DNA of 54,328 nt from CAYNJF01 sp964397555. GTDB lineage: Bacteria > Pseudomonadota > Gammaproteobacteria > Berkiellales > Berkiellaceae. Below the pieces are notes generated by a model. That model saw only the letters and a list, made by a program, of their open reading frames with translations, was not told where the DNA came from and did not search any database. The stretch is taken from NCBI GenBank assembly GCA_964397555.1, contig CAYNJF010000016.1:1-54328 (forward strand). Direction: 5' to 3'. Shown one piece after another: positions 36,451 through 44,795 of the stretch. Positions within the stretch are counted from its first letter, which is position 1; every line of letters starts with the position of its first letter. A program made the translations under genes and the position numbers.

Positions 36451-36681
36451 AGATGGTACGATTTAGTAAGCGGCCATGCTCTAAACATCCATAAATAAAT
36501 TTGAACACTTAACACCATGACATAGAACGCTTGATGCAAATTTCAGCTCGGTGTTCGGCTGATGATAGGCTTTTACTCAACGCTAGGACATAGGTCAGCT
36601 AATAAAGTCGGCACTCCCATCAACATACCCAAAAATTGGTGATGAATTTGGAACTTGAGTACGATTTGGCATATCCATATT

Positions 36682-36702
36682 TATACACTATATAAGTGTA
36701 TA
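36682..36702. promoter_or_regulatory. Perfect inverted repeat upstream of the TPR protein gene
   Basis: The 8-bp arms TATACACT and AGTGTATA are separated by ATATA and lie 38 bp before the chosen start at 36740. It overlaps several -10-like TATA sequences, so it may be an operator placed over the promoter. The identity of any binding protein is unknown. Confidence 0.4.
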
Positions 36703-36739
36703 GATTGGAATGTACCCACAAGTTTTGCCGGAGGAACCC

Positions 36740-37390
36740 ATGTTCACTCACAGGATTAACCGTTCACTTTTGTGTTCACTGCTTTTGCTCATAGGCTTTG
36801 GTTTTAGTACGCAGGTAAAAGCCGATTTAACATCGGATGTGATTTACCTAGGCAATGGGTGGGCCAAAGCTAAATACCAAACCCCACCTAATCAGCAAGA
36901 ACGGGCGTTTTTGCAATTGATTGAACGTGGGGAAAAGACCGTCAAGCAATACCCAGGCAGTGCTCATGCCCACATGTGGCTAGGTACGATTTACGCCTCT
37001 TACGCGGGTGTGAAAGGCGGCATGGGGGCCTTAAAATACGCCAAAGCAGCCAGAAGTCATCTTGAAACGTCCATCAACATCAATCCCAGAGCCGACAAAG
37101 GTTTTGCCCTTGGAGTCTTAGGAGCGTTATATGCAAGGGTCCCAGGGTTTCCTGTTGCTTTTGGTTCAGACAAAAAAGCCATGAGGTATTTGGAGTCGGC
37201 CATTGAGCTCAATCCAAACGGGCTAGATGCGAACTATTACATGGGAGATTTTCTTGCCGATCAAGGTAACTTTAAAGCAGCCCGAGTTTATCTAAATCGA
37301 GCAAAGAAGGCCCCATTTCCTAAAGAGAGAAGCATTCATCACCAAGGCAGGCTTGCTGAAATTAAAGCGTCCATGGCCAAACTACGATAA
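36740..37390 (+). CDS. Secreted TPR-repeat protein
   Basis: A 216-residue protein. The signal peptide covers residues 1-29 (hydrophobic core CSLLLLIGFGFS, cleavage after VKA). The mature protein contains TPR-like helix pairs from about residue 48, with repeat signatures AHAHMWLGTIYASYAG, ARSHLETSININPRADKG, AMRYLESAIELNPNGLDA and YYMGDFLADQGNFKAARVYL. TPRs bind other proteins, so a periplasmic scaffold role is likely. The start was chosen because GGAGG lies six bases upstream of the ATG at 36740; an in-frame ATG at 36710 would add ten acidic/Pro residues before the signal. A hairpin after the stop probably ends the transcript. Confidence 0.85.
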   Translation: MFTHRINRSLLCSLLLLIGFGFSTQVKADLTSDVIYLGNGWAKAKYQTPPNQQERAFLQLIERGEKTVKQYPGSAHAHMWLGTIYASYAGVKGGMGALKYAKAARSHLETSININPRADKGFALGVLGALYARVPGFPVAFGSDKKAMRYLESAIELNPNGLDANYYMGDFLADQGNFKAARVYLNRAKKAPFPKERSIHHQGRLAEIKASMAKLR

Positions 37391-37397
37391 TCAATCA

Positions 37398-37436
37398 CCA
37401 CACTCTTGTTAAGAATTAACCTTATATAGAGTGTGG
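37398..37436 (+). terminator. Probable terminator after the TPR gene
   Basis: A 9-bp perfect stem (CCACACTCT with AGAGTGTGG) encloses a nested GTTAA-GAA-TTAAC hairpin. A pyrimidine-rich TCCCCTCCTTTT follows, so the U-tract is imperfect. Confidence 0.55.
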
Positions 37437-37843
37437 TCCCCTCCTTTTATGTCACCCAATAAGTGAAACCAGGTAAACAAAGTGAAGTGAACTCATTTTT
37501 GATTCATGCACAATAATGTAAATATGCCTTACAATAGCCTTGCCTTCTGTCTTTTAGCTTATCCAACTAAATAAAGGCTTTAACAGCGATCATTCATATT
37601 TTTTTTGCAATGATCAACTATCTAATTGTTTTTAAACTATTTATTTTGCTGTTCTAGACAGGATTTCAAGATTTATGGGCAAAAATGGCGCAAAAAGGCG
37701 GGTTTTATAGGCATTGCTTTAAAAAAAAATATTGGATATATTTTTTGCATGTTCAACCAAGGCAAATTACTTAGCTATATGACCCATAAAGCATACAAGC
37801 GCCCATCCGTCTTGGTTTCCACCCAAGGTCAACGGTCTTAATC
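37437..37843 (+). other. AT-rich 400-bp gap without a supported gene
   Basis: This stretch before the UhpC-like gene is strongly AT-rich, with T and A homopolymers. It holds one 7-bp inverted repeat (GATCATT at 37588-37594 and AATGATC at 37609-37615, with eight T in the loop). A 71-codon open frame at 37626-37841 has no ribosome-binding site and a Lys/Phe-biased composition expected from AT-rich DNA. It may contain the long leader and promoter of the transporter. Confidence 0.5.
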
Positions 37844-39181
37844 TTGTTAATCCGAAATTTATTAAAGCCTGCGCCATTCGCAGAGCCGATCCTTGATAGG
37901 GATACCATTACGAGTAACTATCGTTACTGGCGTATTCGTATATGCTCATTTTTGTTCTTGGGTTATGCGGTCTATTATCTGACGCGTAAGACCTTTACGT
38001 ACGTCATGCCCTATTTGGCATTAGACTTAGGTTACACCAAAGCTGAGCTTGGTTTGCTTGGTTCTATTTTGTACGTCACCTATGGAATTTCAAAATTCTA
38101 TTCTGGGGCGATTTCCGATCGCTCAAATCCCCGATATTTTATGGCCATTGGTCTTATCATGACTGGCGTATGCAACATCGGCTTTGGTTTAAGCTCTCAT
38201 TTTTGGCTCTTTGCTTTTTTCTGGGGCCTTAACGGATGGTTCCAGGCCTGGGGTTGGCCGGCTTGTTGTAAGTCTTTAACTTATTGGTATAACCAAACAG
38301 AACGCGGCACTTGGTACAGCTTCTGTAACACTTCGCATAATGTGGGTGGAGCCATCATCCCGATTGCTGCGGTGTTCATCTCAATTCACTACGGCTGGCG
38401 CTGGGCGATGTATCTTCCTGCCTTTGCAAGCATTGCCATGGGATTTGTCTTAATCAATCGTTTACGAGATGTGCCTCAATCTCTTGGTTTACCTCCGATT
38501 GAGAACAAAGATCAGACCGTAGTTGAGCTATCCGCCAACACTACGACAACCATTTTGTCGATACGTGAAATCATGTTTAACCATGTGATCAATAATAAGT
38601 ACGTTTGGCTATTCGCCTTAACCAACTTCTTTGTTTACTTTGTTCGCACGGCTGTATGTGATTGGGGCGTCATCTATTTGATGGAGTCACGAGGCTTGAC
38701 TGATGAATTAGCCTCATCGGGACCCTTTTGGTTTGAGGTGCTCGGCATCGCTGGGATGCTGTTGGCGGGCTATCTCTCGGATACCTACTACAAAGGCAAT
38801 CGAGTGCCTGTCATCATTTTGTGTGGATTAGGCATGGCCTTTAGTGTCGCTGGCATGTGGTGGACTCCGAACAATCAAGTCTTTATGGATCTCTTTTTCT
38901 TTGCCATGCTCGGATTCTTTGTCTTTGGACCTCAAATGATCGTAGGCCTTGCTGCCTCAGAAGCGGTCGACAAACGCGCCGCCTCATCGGCCAATGGGTT
39001 TGCTGGCACTTTAGGTTACTTGGGCGCTGCCAGTGCTGGATGGCCGATTGGGTATTGCATCGATCATTTTGGCTGGGAAGGTTACTACATCACCATGGTG
39101 TTAAGCTCAATCTTGGTGTTTATGTTACTGCTGCCCTTTTGGTCAGACAGACGCACAACGTTCAAACAACAGTTTGCTTAA
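37844..39181 (+). CDS. MFS organophosphate:phosphate antiporter (UhpC/GlpT family)
   Basis: A 445-residue inner-membrane transporter with about twelve helices. Family signatures are YRYWRIRICSFLFLGYAVYY at the start, TRKTFTYVMPYL, GYTKAELGLLGSILYVTYG, and GTWYSFCNTSHNVGGAIIP near residue 165. It most resembles UhpC-like sugar-phosphate/glycerol-3-phosphate antiporters, which Legionella- and Coxiella-type bacteria often carry to take up host phosphorylated metabolites. The start is a TTG; no ATG occurs before residue 54 (within helix 1-2), and N-terminal similarity to UhpC proteins (LLKPAP...P) supports starting here. Sensor role versus transport role cannot be told from sequence; no uhpAB genes are present. 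Confidence 0.88.
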   Translation: MLIRNLLKPAPFAEPILDRDTITSNYRYWRIRICSFLFLGYAVYYLTRKTFTYVMPYLALDLGYTKAELGLLGSILYVTYGISKFYSGAISDRSNPRYFMAIGLIMTGVCNIGFGLSSHFWLFAFFWGLNGWFQAWGWPACCKSLTYWYNQTERGTWYSFCNTSHNVGGAIIPIAAVFISIHYGWRWAMYLPAFASIAMGFVLINRLRDVPQSLGLPPIENKDQTVVELSANTTTTILSIREIMFNHVINNKYVWLFALTNFFVYFVRTAVCDWGVIYLMESRGLTDELASSGPFWFEVLGIAGMLLAGYLSDTYYKGNRVPVIILCGLGMAFSVAGMWWTPNNQVFMDLFFFAMLGFFVFGPQMIVGLAASEAVDKRAASSANGFAGTLGYLGAASAGWPIGYCIDHFGWEGYYITMVLSSILVFMLLLPFWSDRRTTFKQQFA

Positions 39182-39210
39182 ACCCAATCGCTTTCAAAAA
39201 ATATTCTAAG

Positions 39211-39238
39211 CGGATTAAAGCATGAAGACTTTAATCCG
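39211..39238. terminator. Terminator between convergent transporter and glycosyltransferase
   Basis: A 10-bp perfect stem, CGGATTAAAG and CTTTAATCCG with an 8-base loop, lies in the 61-bp convergent gap. It is followed by TTGTTT on the plus strand. Confidence 0.75.
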
Positions 39239-39242
39239 TTGT

Positions 39243-40286
39243 TTAGCCACATTTTGAGATAGGGAAGCGTAAAATTTGGCTGCTCTCTAGTGAGGCCGTA
39301 TCTTTTTTATCTCTCGCCTTATAGGCGCGCCAAGCGTTTTGAATCAATTTGGCTCTTTTATGATACTTTGCTTTGATTCGGTCTATCTTAGGTTTTCGTG
39401 ATGGCAGCCAAGAATTGTCATCATCAGCAAGGTCGTTATAAAGCGACGCCATGGGGCTTATTCGTTCAACGTAAGGCTCAAAGGTGTAGTAAGCTTGGGT
39501 TGCTGAAAAGAAATAGACTGAGTCTTCAATAAAATATCTTTTTTCTCTTCGTTCAAGGCCTTTATTATTGAGGACGAGTACACGAAGGTCCATGATGGTT
39601 TTGGGACCACCTTCATCAATAAGGCCCTTGATGATATCAAGATCATAGCGAGTCCGCGCATCTTCAATTTCAAAGATATATTTGGGCCCAAGCTTATAGC
39701 GTTCAATAATCTTAGTCTGAATGTAGTGAATATGATCAAGAGCGTCGGTTGTTACAAACCCTTGCTCGGTGTATGAGGCGCTTAAAAAGCAATTACTGTA
39801 ATGTTCTTCACCGTATCGTGGGAAATAGAAAGCGCGATCAGCGGCAACGTCCATTGAATCAGGACTGGGCATGATTAAGGCTTGGGTGTTAAAGGGAACA
39901 TCAAAATCAACGTAGATGCCAAATTGTTCCAGAACGGGGATTAGAATACGGGTTAAGTCGGAAGCGGCCGCCATATTTCCGCCTGGATGCTCTAGCTCAA
40001 GTTCAGCTAAAGAGATGAGTTCACACTCAACTTCGTCACTTATTAAAGGCGTTATATCACTCGCAAAATCCAGAGGCTGTATGTCATGATTGGCGCAAAA
40101 AGTATGCAATGCATTCATGGCGCCATCATTCAGTCTTCTTTGATCGTATATAAAGAAGAGCTCACAATCAGGATTGGCCTGCCTCATTTGAATAAATCGA
40201 AGTTGATTCACAAAAGGAAGAAACTCATCGTCTTTTGGACTGAACCAAATACGAAAGGCTTTTGCTAACGAGTGATTATAAGGCAT
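39243..40286 (-). CDS. DxD glycosyltransferase with C-terminal calmodulin-type IQ motif, probable effector
   Basis: A 347-residue protein. Residues about 25-135 follow the layout of sugar-transferase toxins of the TcdA/TcdB-like and DXD-containing group: RQANPDCELFFIYD, then GGNMAAASDLTRILIPVLE, then GIYVDFDV, where D127-x-D129 would bind Mn2+ and the UDP-sugar. DDDNSW near 288-293 resembles the conserved C-terminal Trp loop of these enzymes. Residues 315-325, IQNAWRAYKAR, are an exact IQ motif (IQ-x3-R-x4-R), the calmodulin-binding helix of eukaryotic proteins, set in a basic region. Bacteria lack calmodulin, so activity inside a host is inferred. There is no signal peptide or clear ribosome-binding site. 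Confidence 0.75.
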   Translation of the reverse strand: MPYNHSLAKAFRIWFSPKDDEFLPFVNQLRFIQMRQANPDCELFFIYDQRRLNDGAMNALHTFCANHDIQPLDFASDITPLISDEVECELISLAELELEHPGGNMAAASDLTRILIPVLEQFGIYVDFDVPFNTQALIMPSPDSMDVAADRAFYFPRYGEEHYSNCFLSASYTEQGFVTTDALDHIHYIQTKIIERYKLGPKYIFEIEDARTRYDLDIIKGLIDEGGPKTIMDLRVLVLNNKGLERREKRYFIEDSVYFFSATQAYYTFEPYVERISPMASLYNDLADDDNSWLPSRKPKIDRIKAKYHKRAKLIQNAWRAYKARDKKDTASLESSQILRFPISKCG

Positions 40287-40380
40287 ACAAATTTACCATT
40301 TTAAACATTCCCAACTTTACCTGGGCCATATAAATGGATCAAACATTATTGCAACTTAGCCTTTGTCTTAAACAGTACCA

Positions 40381-41283
40381 TTAAGACGCTATCGACAACG
40401 ATTTAAATTCTTTGATGACATCATCGACGGGGTCTAATGCAGGATCTTGCTCTTTATGTGCACTATCACCAATGTCTTGCACATCACGCACTAAGATTAC
40501 CTGTTGGGCTTCATGCTCGTTCACACTCACACCGTTATCAGAAGTTGTTTTCTCTAAATCAGATACCGTCACAGAAAGTTTATCAAACAGAACACTAAGC
40601 TCATCGATTTCAATTTGTTCTTTGGAGCGGGTCAACCCTGTCCAATTGAGAAATCGTTGTCCCATCGATAAGGTTTTTTTGCCAAGGTATTTAGCCGCAT
40701 TCAAACTGTAATAAGAGATCGCAGAGCCAATGCTGGTCATCACGCTAGGGGCCCATTGATACACATGGTAGGCCACACTCTCTCTTCCTGGAACAAATAC
40801 CATCCAATACGCAGGACTTGTTTGTGAGGGCACCCCGTAAGCCATTTGATAGACGGCGGTATACAAAGGACGTGATAAAAGAGAAGCATACGCAGGGCAT
40901 AGCCAGTATATTGATAAAGCCGCTAGGCCTGTAAGTGTCAATTTCATGGCCATTTCAGGCCAAGAGCGTTTGGTTTTAGCTTCAGGCTGAGACGGTTGTT
41001 TTTGAAAGAGTTCTTCAGCTTTATCAAAGCAACGAGAGAGCTTGGCCACGCTGATGTTGAAACCATGTTCGTTGAACAAGTGTTTGAGGCCGACTAAGGT
41101 AGCGTGCTTGTTGCTGTAATCTGCACGCTTGATAAATTTGATAAAATCTTGTTGCAAAGACTCCAAATCAAAGCGTTTTGGATTTGGCTCGACGGGCTTA
41201 TACACGACAAGCGCTTTTGATAGGTCTTCGACTGGCTCTTGCTCATCATCGAGACTACTTGTTCTTTGGGCAGCGGATAACAT
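40381..41283 (-). CDS. Uncharacterised protein with central hydrophobic region
   Basis: About 300 residues, no recognised family. Residues 1-110 are charged and helical and include a short small-domain-like segment (ATLVGLKHLFNEHGFNIS). Residues about 110-200 contain two or three hydrophobic stretches (MAMKLTLTGLAALSIYWLCPAY, then a Tyr-rich part, then APSVMTSIGSAISYYSL). The C-terminal 80 residues are acidic and coiled-coil-like and end EFKSLSIAS. The ATG at 41283 was taken; a TTG four codons upstream is possible. It shares the 155-bp upstream region with the divergent gloA. A membrane-associated effector is possible but unproven. Confidence 0.72.
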   Translation of the reverse strand: MLSAAQRTSSLDDEQEPVEDLSKALVVYKPVEPNPKRFDLESLQQDFIKFIKRADYSNKHATLVGLKHLFNEHGFNISVAKLSRCFDKAEELFQKQPSQPEAKTKRSWPEMAMKLTLTGLAALSIYWLCPAYASLLSRPLYTAVYQMAYGVPSQTSPAYWMVFVPGRESVAYHVYQWAPSVMTSIGSAISYYSLNAAKYLGKKTLSMGQRFLNWTGLTRSKEQIEIDELSVLFDKLSVTVSDLEKTTSDNGVSVNEHEAQQVILVRDVQDIGDSAHKEQDPALDPVDDVIKEFKSLSIAS

Positions 41284-41438
41284 ATTATTTCTCAATCATT
41301 TATTTGATAGCCAGTTTAGTAAGCTCCTGATTGGTTTATAATAGTTACCTGACAAAGATATGGCCTTAGCGGATGAGTGGAATACAAATAACTCAGCTAA
41401 TTAACTTATATATAATAACCTGGAATTAGAGGCAATCA

Positions 41439-41879
41439 ATGGAATATTTGCATACCATGGTGCGAGTTCGTGATTTAGAGGAATCGTTGGACTTTTACTG
41501 CAACAAGCTTGGGCTCGTTGAGACCAATCGATACGAGAACGACAAAGGACGATTTACACTTGTGTTTTTAGCCGCCTCTGGGGATGTAGACAAAGCAAAA
41601 TCGGCCAAATCACCCCTCGTGGAGCTCACCTACAATTGGGACCCTGAAGACTATCAAGGTGGTCGTAACTTTGGCCATCTTGCCTATCGAGTTGAGGATA
41701 TATACAGCACTTGTCAGGATTTAATGGATAAAGGGGTGACCATCAATCGTCCGCCCAGAGACGGTCATATGGCCTTTATTAAATCGCCAGACGGCATCTC
41801 CATCGAATTATTGCAAAAAGGCGACTCACTGGCTCCACAGGAGCCCTGGGCGTCGATGGAGAATACGGGTTCTTGGTAA
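41439..41879 (+). CDS. gloA: Lactoylglutathione lyase (glyoxalase I)
   Basis: Converts the hemithioacetal of methylglyoxal and glutathione into S-lactoylglutathione in the cytosol. The two beta-alpha-beta metal-binding modules are intact: HTMVRVRDLEESLDFY with His near residue 5, VELTYNWDP with Glu near 67, FGHLAYRVEDI with His near 80, and SIELLQ with Glu near 127. The length of 146 residues is slightly longer than E. coli GloA owing to the C-terminal tail. AGAGG precedes the ATG. It is divergent from the uncharacterised membrane protein and convergent with the lipoprotein/HDAC-like pair. Confidence 0.95.
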   Translation: MEYLHTMVRVRDLEESLDFYCNKLGLVETNRYENDKGRFTLVFLAASGDVDKAKSAKSPLVELTYNWDPEDYQGGRNFGHLAYRVEDIYSTCQDLMDKGVTINRPPRDGHMAFIKSPDGISIELLQKGDSLAPQEPWASMENTGSW

Positions 41880-41885
41880 ACGATG

Positions 41886-42311
41886 CTAGGCGGGCTCAAA
41901 CTCGCCTATCCATTTTCTCATCCTCGCCTCATTCACGCCAAAATCGTAATAGCCTAAGTTTGAGGAGGAGAACCAGATAAAGCTAGCGCCTTGATTGTGA
42001 GCCTCGATAAAGGACAGTTCAATGGTGTCCTTAAACCGCAATACAGCACTTTTTTGGATTAAGGTGACTTTCAGCGCCTCGTTTAATGGCTTATCGATGG
42101 AGACTCTGGGATAACTTAGACAATGGGCAATGAATTGCTCAGCTAGATTTTGGGGCGTAAGCGAATACACAGGACTCGTCATGAGTCGTCCATGGTCTTT
42201 GGTTTCCAAGGATGCGTAAGAGAAATTCGGCGAAGTCGGTAAATGATTATGATCCATGGCACAGCCTGTCATGGTAAATAATAACAATGGTAAAGTATAA
42301 AGCGTTTTCAT
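41886..42311 (-). CDS. Small lipoprotein of unknown function
   Basis: A 141-residue protein with a lipoprotein signal peptide: Met-Lys start, hydrophobic TLYTLPLLLFTM and lipobox ending TGCA near residue 17, so the mature Cys should be lipidated. The rest is mixed alpha/beta with no recognised domain. Its ATG overlaps the stop of the HDAC-family gene (ATGA), indicating coupled translation; a functional link to that enzyme is not obvious since one is exported and the other has no signal. Confidence 0.8.
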   Translation of the reverse strand: MKTLYTLPLLLFTMTGCAMDHNHLPTSPNFSYASLETKDHGRLMTSPVYSLTPQNLAEQFIAHCLSYPRVSIDKPLNEALKVTLIQKSAVLRFKDTIELSFIEAHNQGASFIWFSSSNLGYYDFGVNEARMRKWIGEFEPA

Positions 42312-43384
42312 GCTTTGAGCTCTCTTGCGGTCATGCTTCTTGTCTTTCTCAATGAGATTTCTTGACTGGGGTCTTTTTTAATGGGAGTAAATCTTATCAC
42401 AGGTACCTGTTGTTCATAGGGGTGCTGATAGAGTGCTCTAAGGTGAGCGCATAAACTCAAAGATAAAGCATGAATGTCATATCCACCTTCCAAAGAAGAA
42501 ATGATCCTCCCTTTTGTGTGCTCATTCGCGGCCCATTGAACGCATTTTTGCGTAAACCACTCGTAATCGGCTGAGTGTAGTTGAATGCTGGATAATGGGT
42601 CATTCTTGTGTGCATCAAAACCTGCGGATATGTAGATCAGATTTGGTTGAAATGCATCAACAATCGGGCTCCACTGCTTATCCACCATGGTTCTAAAGCC
42701 ATTTGACGTCGTCCCTGACTTCATTGGAAATATTTTCACATTGCTTGGCGGGGTATGTCCACTGGGTGGGCTTGCGAAATTATCTTGCTCATGACACGAA
42801 ACGTACATTATCTTTGATGGATCATCACGCAATCCTGTCTCTTCTTTTAAACCAACAATCGATTCAGTGCCGTTGCCATGATGAACATCAAAATCAAAAA
42901 TTAAAACGCGCATGCCTAAGGATGCCGCATACTTGGCTCCGATGGCCACGTTGTTCAACAGACAAAACCCCATGGCATCATCGTGGGTGGCATGATGACC
43001 TGGAGGTCTGACATGACAATAAACACGTTGCCCCCCTTTAGCAATCAGATCAACCGCCTGAATTTGGGCACCAGCGGCAAGAAGCGCGGCCCGGTATGAG
43101 TCAGCATTCATTTTGGTATCAGCATCAATGGCTGAGTATTCTTCCTCAGTATTACTCAATAGAGTATTTCGTGCACGAAGCTCTTTGATGTGTTCAAAGT
43201 TATGAGCCAATCGCAACTTAGATGAGGTTATTGGCTTGGCATTAACTCTTAGCACATCGCTTAAAACAGACTCACTCTCAAGTCTTTCTAGAGTTTTTGT
43301 CAAACGCTTAGGTACCTCTAACGCTTCATCACCCATGTTGTGTTTGCTGCAATCTTTGTGAGAAATAAAGGCCATAAGAGTCAT
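42308..43384 (-). CDS. Histone-deacetylase-family amidohydrolase
   Basis: A zinc-dependent deacetylase of the HDAC/AcuC/acetylpolyamine amidohydrolase family, 358 residues. Active-site residues are complete: HH of RPPGHHA (130-131), metal ligands D166 and H168 in FDFDVHHGNGT, D257 in SAGFDAHKNDPL, and the transition-state Tyr302 in LEGGY. Bacterial members deacetylate acetylpolyamines, acetyl-CoA synthetase or other small substrates. In this neighbourhood a host-directed role is conceivable, but the coupled lipoprotein and full conservation fit a housekeeping enzyme equally well. AAGGA lies about ten bases before the ATG. The C-terminal 45 residues, rich in basic and Ser/Thr residues, extend past the catalytic domain. 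Confidence 0.93.
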   Translation of the reverse strand: MTLMAFISHKDCSKHNMGDEALEVPKRLTKTLERLESESVLSDVLRVNAKPITSSKLRLAHNFEHIKELRARNTLLSNTEEEYSAIDADTKMNADSYRAALLAAGAQIQAVDLIAKGGQRVYCHVRPPGHHATHDDAMGFCLLNNVAIGAKYAASLGMRVLIFDFDVHHGNGTESIVGLKEETGLRDDPSKIMYVSCHEQDNFASPPSGHTPPSNVKIFPMKSGTTSNGFRTMVDKQWSPIVDAFQPNLIYISAGFDAHKNDPLSSIQLHSADYEWFTQKCVQWAANEHTKGRIISSLEGGYDIHALSLSLCAHLRALYQHPYEQQVPVIRFTPIKKDPSQEISLRKTRSMTARELKA

Positions 43385-43582
43385 GGAGAAAATCCTTGTT
43401 CACCCAACGTATTATGAGCTTAACATGAACCCACAAACAATCACGAAACGCGATAAAGCTCAGATTCAAAACTAAAAAAATCACACCTTGAATAGTTTGG
43501 ATTCAAAAAAGTGAACGTGATAACATTCATGCCGTCAAACCTTGACACCTATTTTTTGTAGTTATCAACATAAGTAGTAATC

Positions 43583-44737
43583 ATGATAAAAAAAATAGCG
43601 ATTAGCTCATTGATGAGCGCATCCACCCTATTCTCCCCATTAACCTTTGCGGACATGACAGATTCCATGACCGTGAATCCTTTCGGTCGTGTGTTAGCAG
43701 ATGCTGCTTGGTACGACGAAGATATTGGCCCTGGCAAAGCAAGGCTCGGTGATGGTACCCGTCTTCGAGCGGCTCGCATTGGGGTTAAAGGTGAAATATG
43801 CCAATCTTGCAAATATAAGATTGAAGTAGACTTTGCCGATAATTCATTAGAGCTAAAGGATGTCAATCTAACTTATCGTTGGTCTGATAAGACAAAATTC
43901 ATTATTGGGCAATTTAAATCCTATTTTAGTTTAGAAGAGTTGACCTCGAATCGTTTTATTACCTTCATGGAGCGTGGGCTGCCTAATGTATTTGCGCCAT
44001 CAAGACGAGTCGGACTTGGGTTTACCCATCATGATCGTCTCCTGAATGGTTATCATTATACGTTTTCGGGAAGTTTCTCTGGTCAAGAAGCGGCCGAAGA
44101 CAGCGCCAATGAAGGCAATGAGGGGTATAATGTATCGGGTCGATTTACGATTGCCCACGAGTTTTCTCAAGACTGTGTCACGCATTTAGGCGCCGCATTG
44201 AGTTATTCAACCATTGATACAAATAATATCATTCGTTTAAGACAACGACCTGAATCCAATGTAACCAACACAAGGTTAGTGGACACAGGAACTATCATTG
44301 ACGTTGATGATGTATTCTCCATTGGTGGCGAGGCTGCGATAGTCTTAGGTCCTATTTCAATTCAAGGTGAATACATCTGGACTCATGTCGACAGATCAAA
44401 TTTAGACGATTTGTCCTATGATGGAATGTATCTGTATGGCAGCTACTTCCTCACAGGTGAAACCCGAAATTATGATCGTAAGAAAGCTGTCTTTACCCGC
44501 ATTACCCCAAGAAATGACTATGGGGCCGTTGAGGTTGCGTTAAGATACAGTTCGGTGAATCTTAATGATAACCCAATAATGGGTGGTCGAGAACGTAACT
44601 TAACCGCCGGGCTCAACTGGTATGTCAATTCAAGAATTCGTGTGATGGGTAACATTGTTAAAGTGAACTCCAAACGCCAGGGGATCAAGAACAACCCATG
44701 GATCATGCAAGTACGTGGACAATATGACTTCGGGTAA
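43583..44737 (+). CDS. OprP/OprO-type outer-membrane porin
   Basis: A 384-residue outer-membrane beta-barrel protein. The signal peptide is residues 1-23 (MIKKIAISSLMSASTL start, cleavage after TFA). Porin P-type features include VNPFGRVLADAAWYDED at the mature N-terminus, LRAARIGVKGE, YKIEVDFADNSLELKDVNLTY (written here in part as KIEVDFADNSLELKDV) and FIIGQFKSYFSLEELTS, which match the first strands of OprP-family porins. The protein ends in YDFG, not a terminal aromatic. Family members are often anion (phosphate or pyrophosphate) selective, but the Lys-rich loop cannot be judged here. Confidence 0.88.
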   Translation: MIKKIAISSLMSASTLFSPLTFADMTDSMTVNPFGRVLADAAWYDEDIGPGKARLGDGTRLRAARIGVKGEICQSCKYKIEVDFADNSLELKDVNLTYRWSDKTKFIIGQFKSYFSLEELTSNRFITFMERGLPNVFAPSRRVGLGFTHHDRLLNGYHYTFSGSFSGQEAAEDSANEGNEGYNVSGRFTIAHEFSQDCVTHLGAALSYSTIDTNNIIRLRQRPESNVTNTRLVDTGTIIDVDDVFSIGGEAAIVLGPISIQGEYIWTHVDRSNLDDLSYDGMYLYGSYFLTGETRNYDRKKAVFTRITPRNDYGAVEVALRYSSVNLNDNPIMGGRERNLTAGLNWYVNSRIRVMGNIVKVNSKRQGIKNNPWIMQVRGQYDFG

Positions 44738-44744
44738 TGCAATC

Positions 44745-44772
44745 AAGCGCCTATCGTAAAGGATGGGCGCTT
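44745..44772. terminator. Terminator after the porin gene
   Basis: An 11-bp stem with one G-U pair (AAGCGCCTATC with GATGGGCGCTT, 6-base loop) lies between the convergent porin and RasGEF-like genes. It is followed by TGAATTATTTG, a weak U-tract. Confidence 0.6.
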
Positions 44773-44795
44773 TGAATTATTTGAGAAAAGACTAG

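Noticed and set aside
37626..37841. A 71-codon open frame before the UhpC-like gene
   Set aside because: There is no ribosome-binding site, the composition is dominated by Lys/Phe/Ile as expected from AT-rich DNA, and no domain is seen.
42308..43384. HDAC-family gene considered as a host-chromatin effector
   Set aside because: Conserved bacterial amidohydrolases of this family are common, and the coupled lipoprotein suggests an ordinary operon. No nuclear localisation signal is evident beyond a basic tail.
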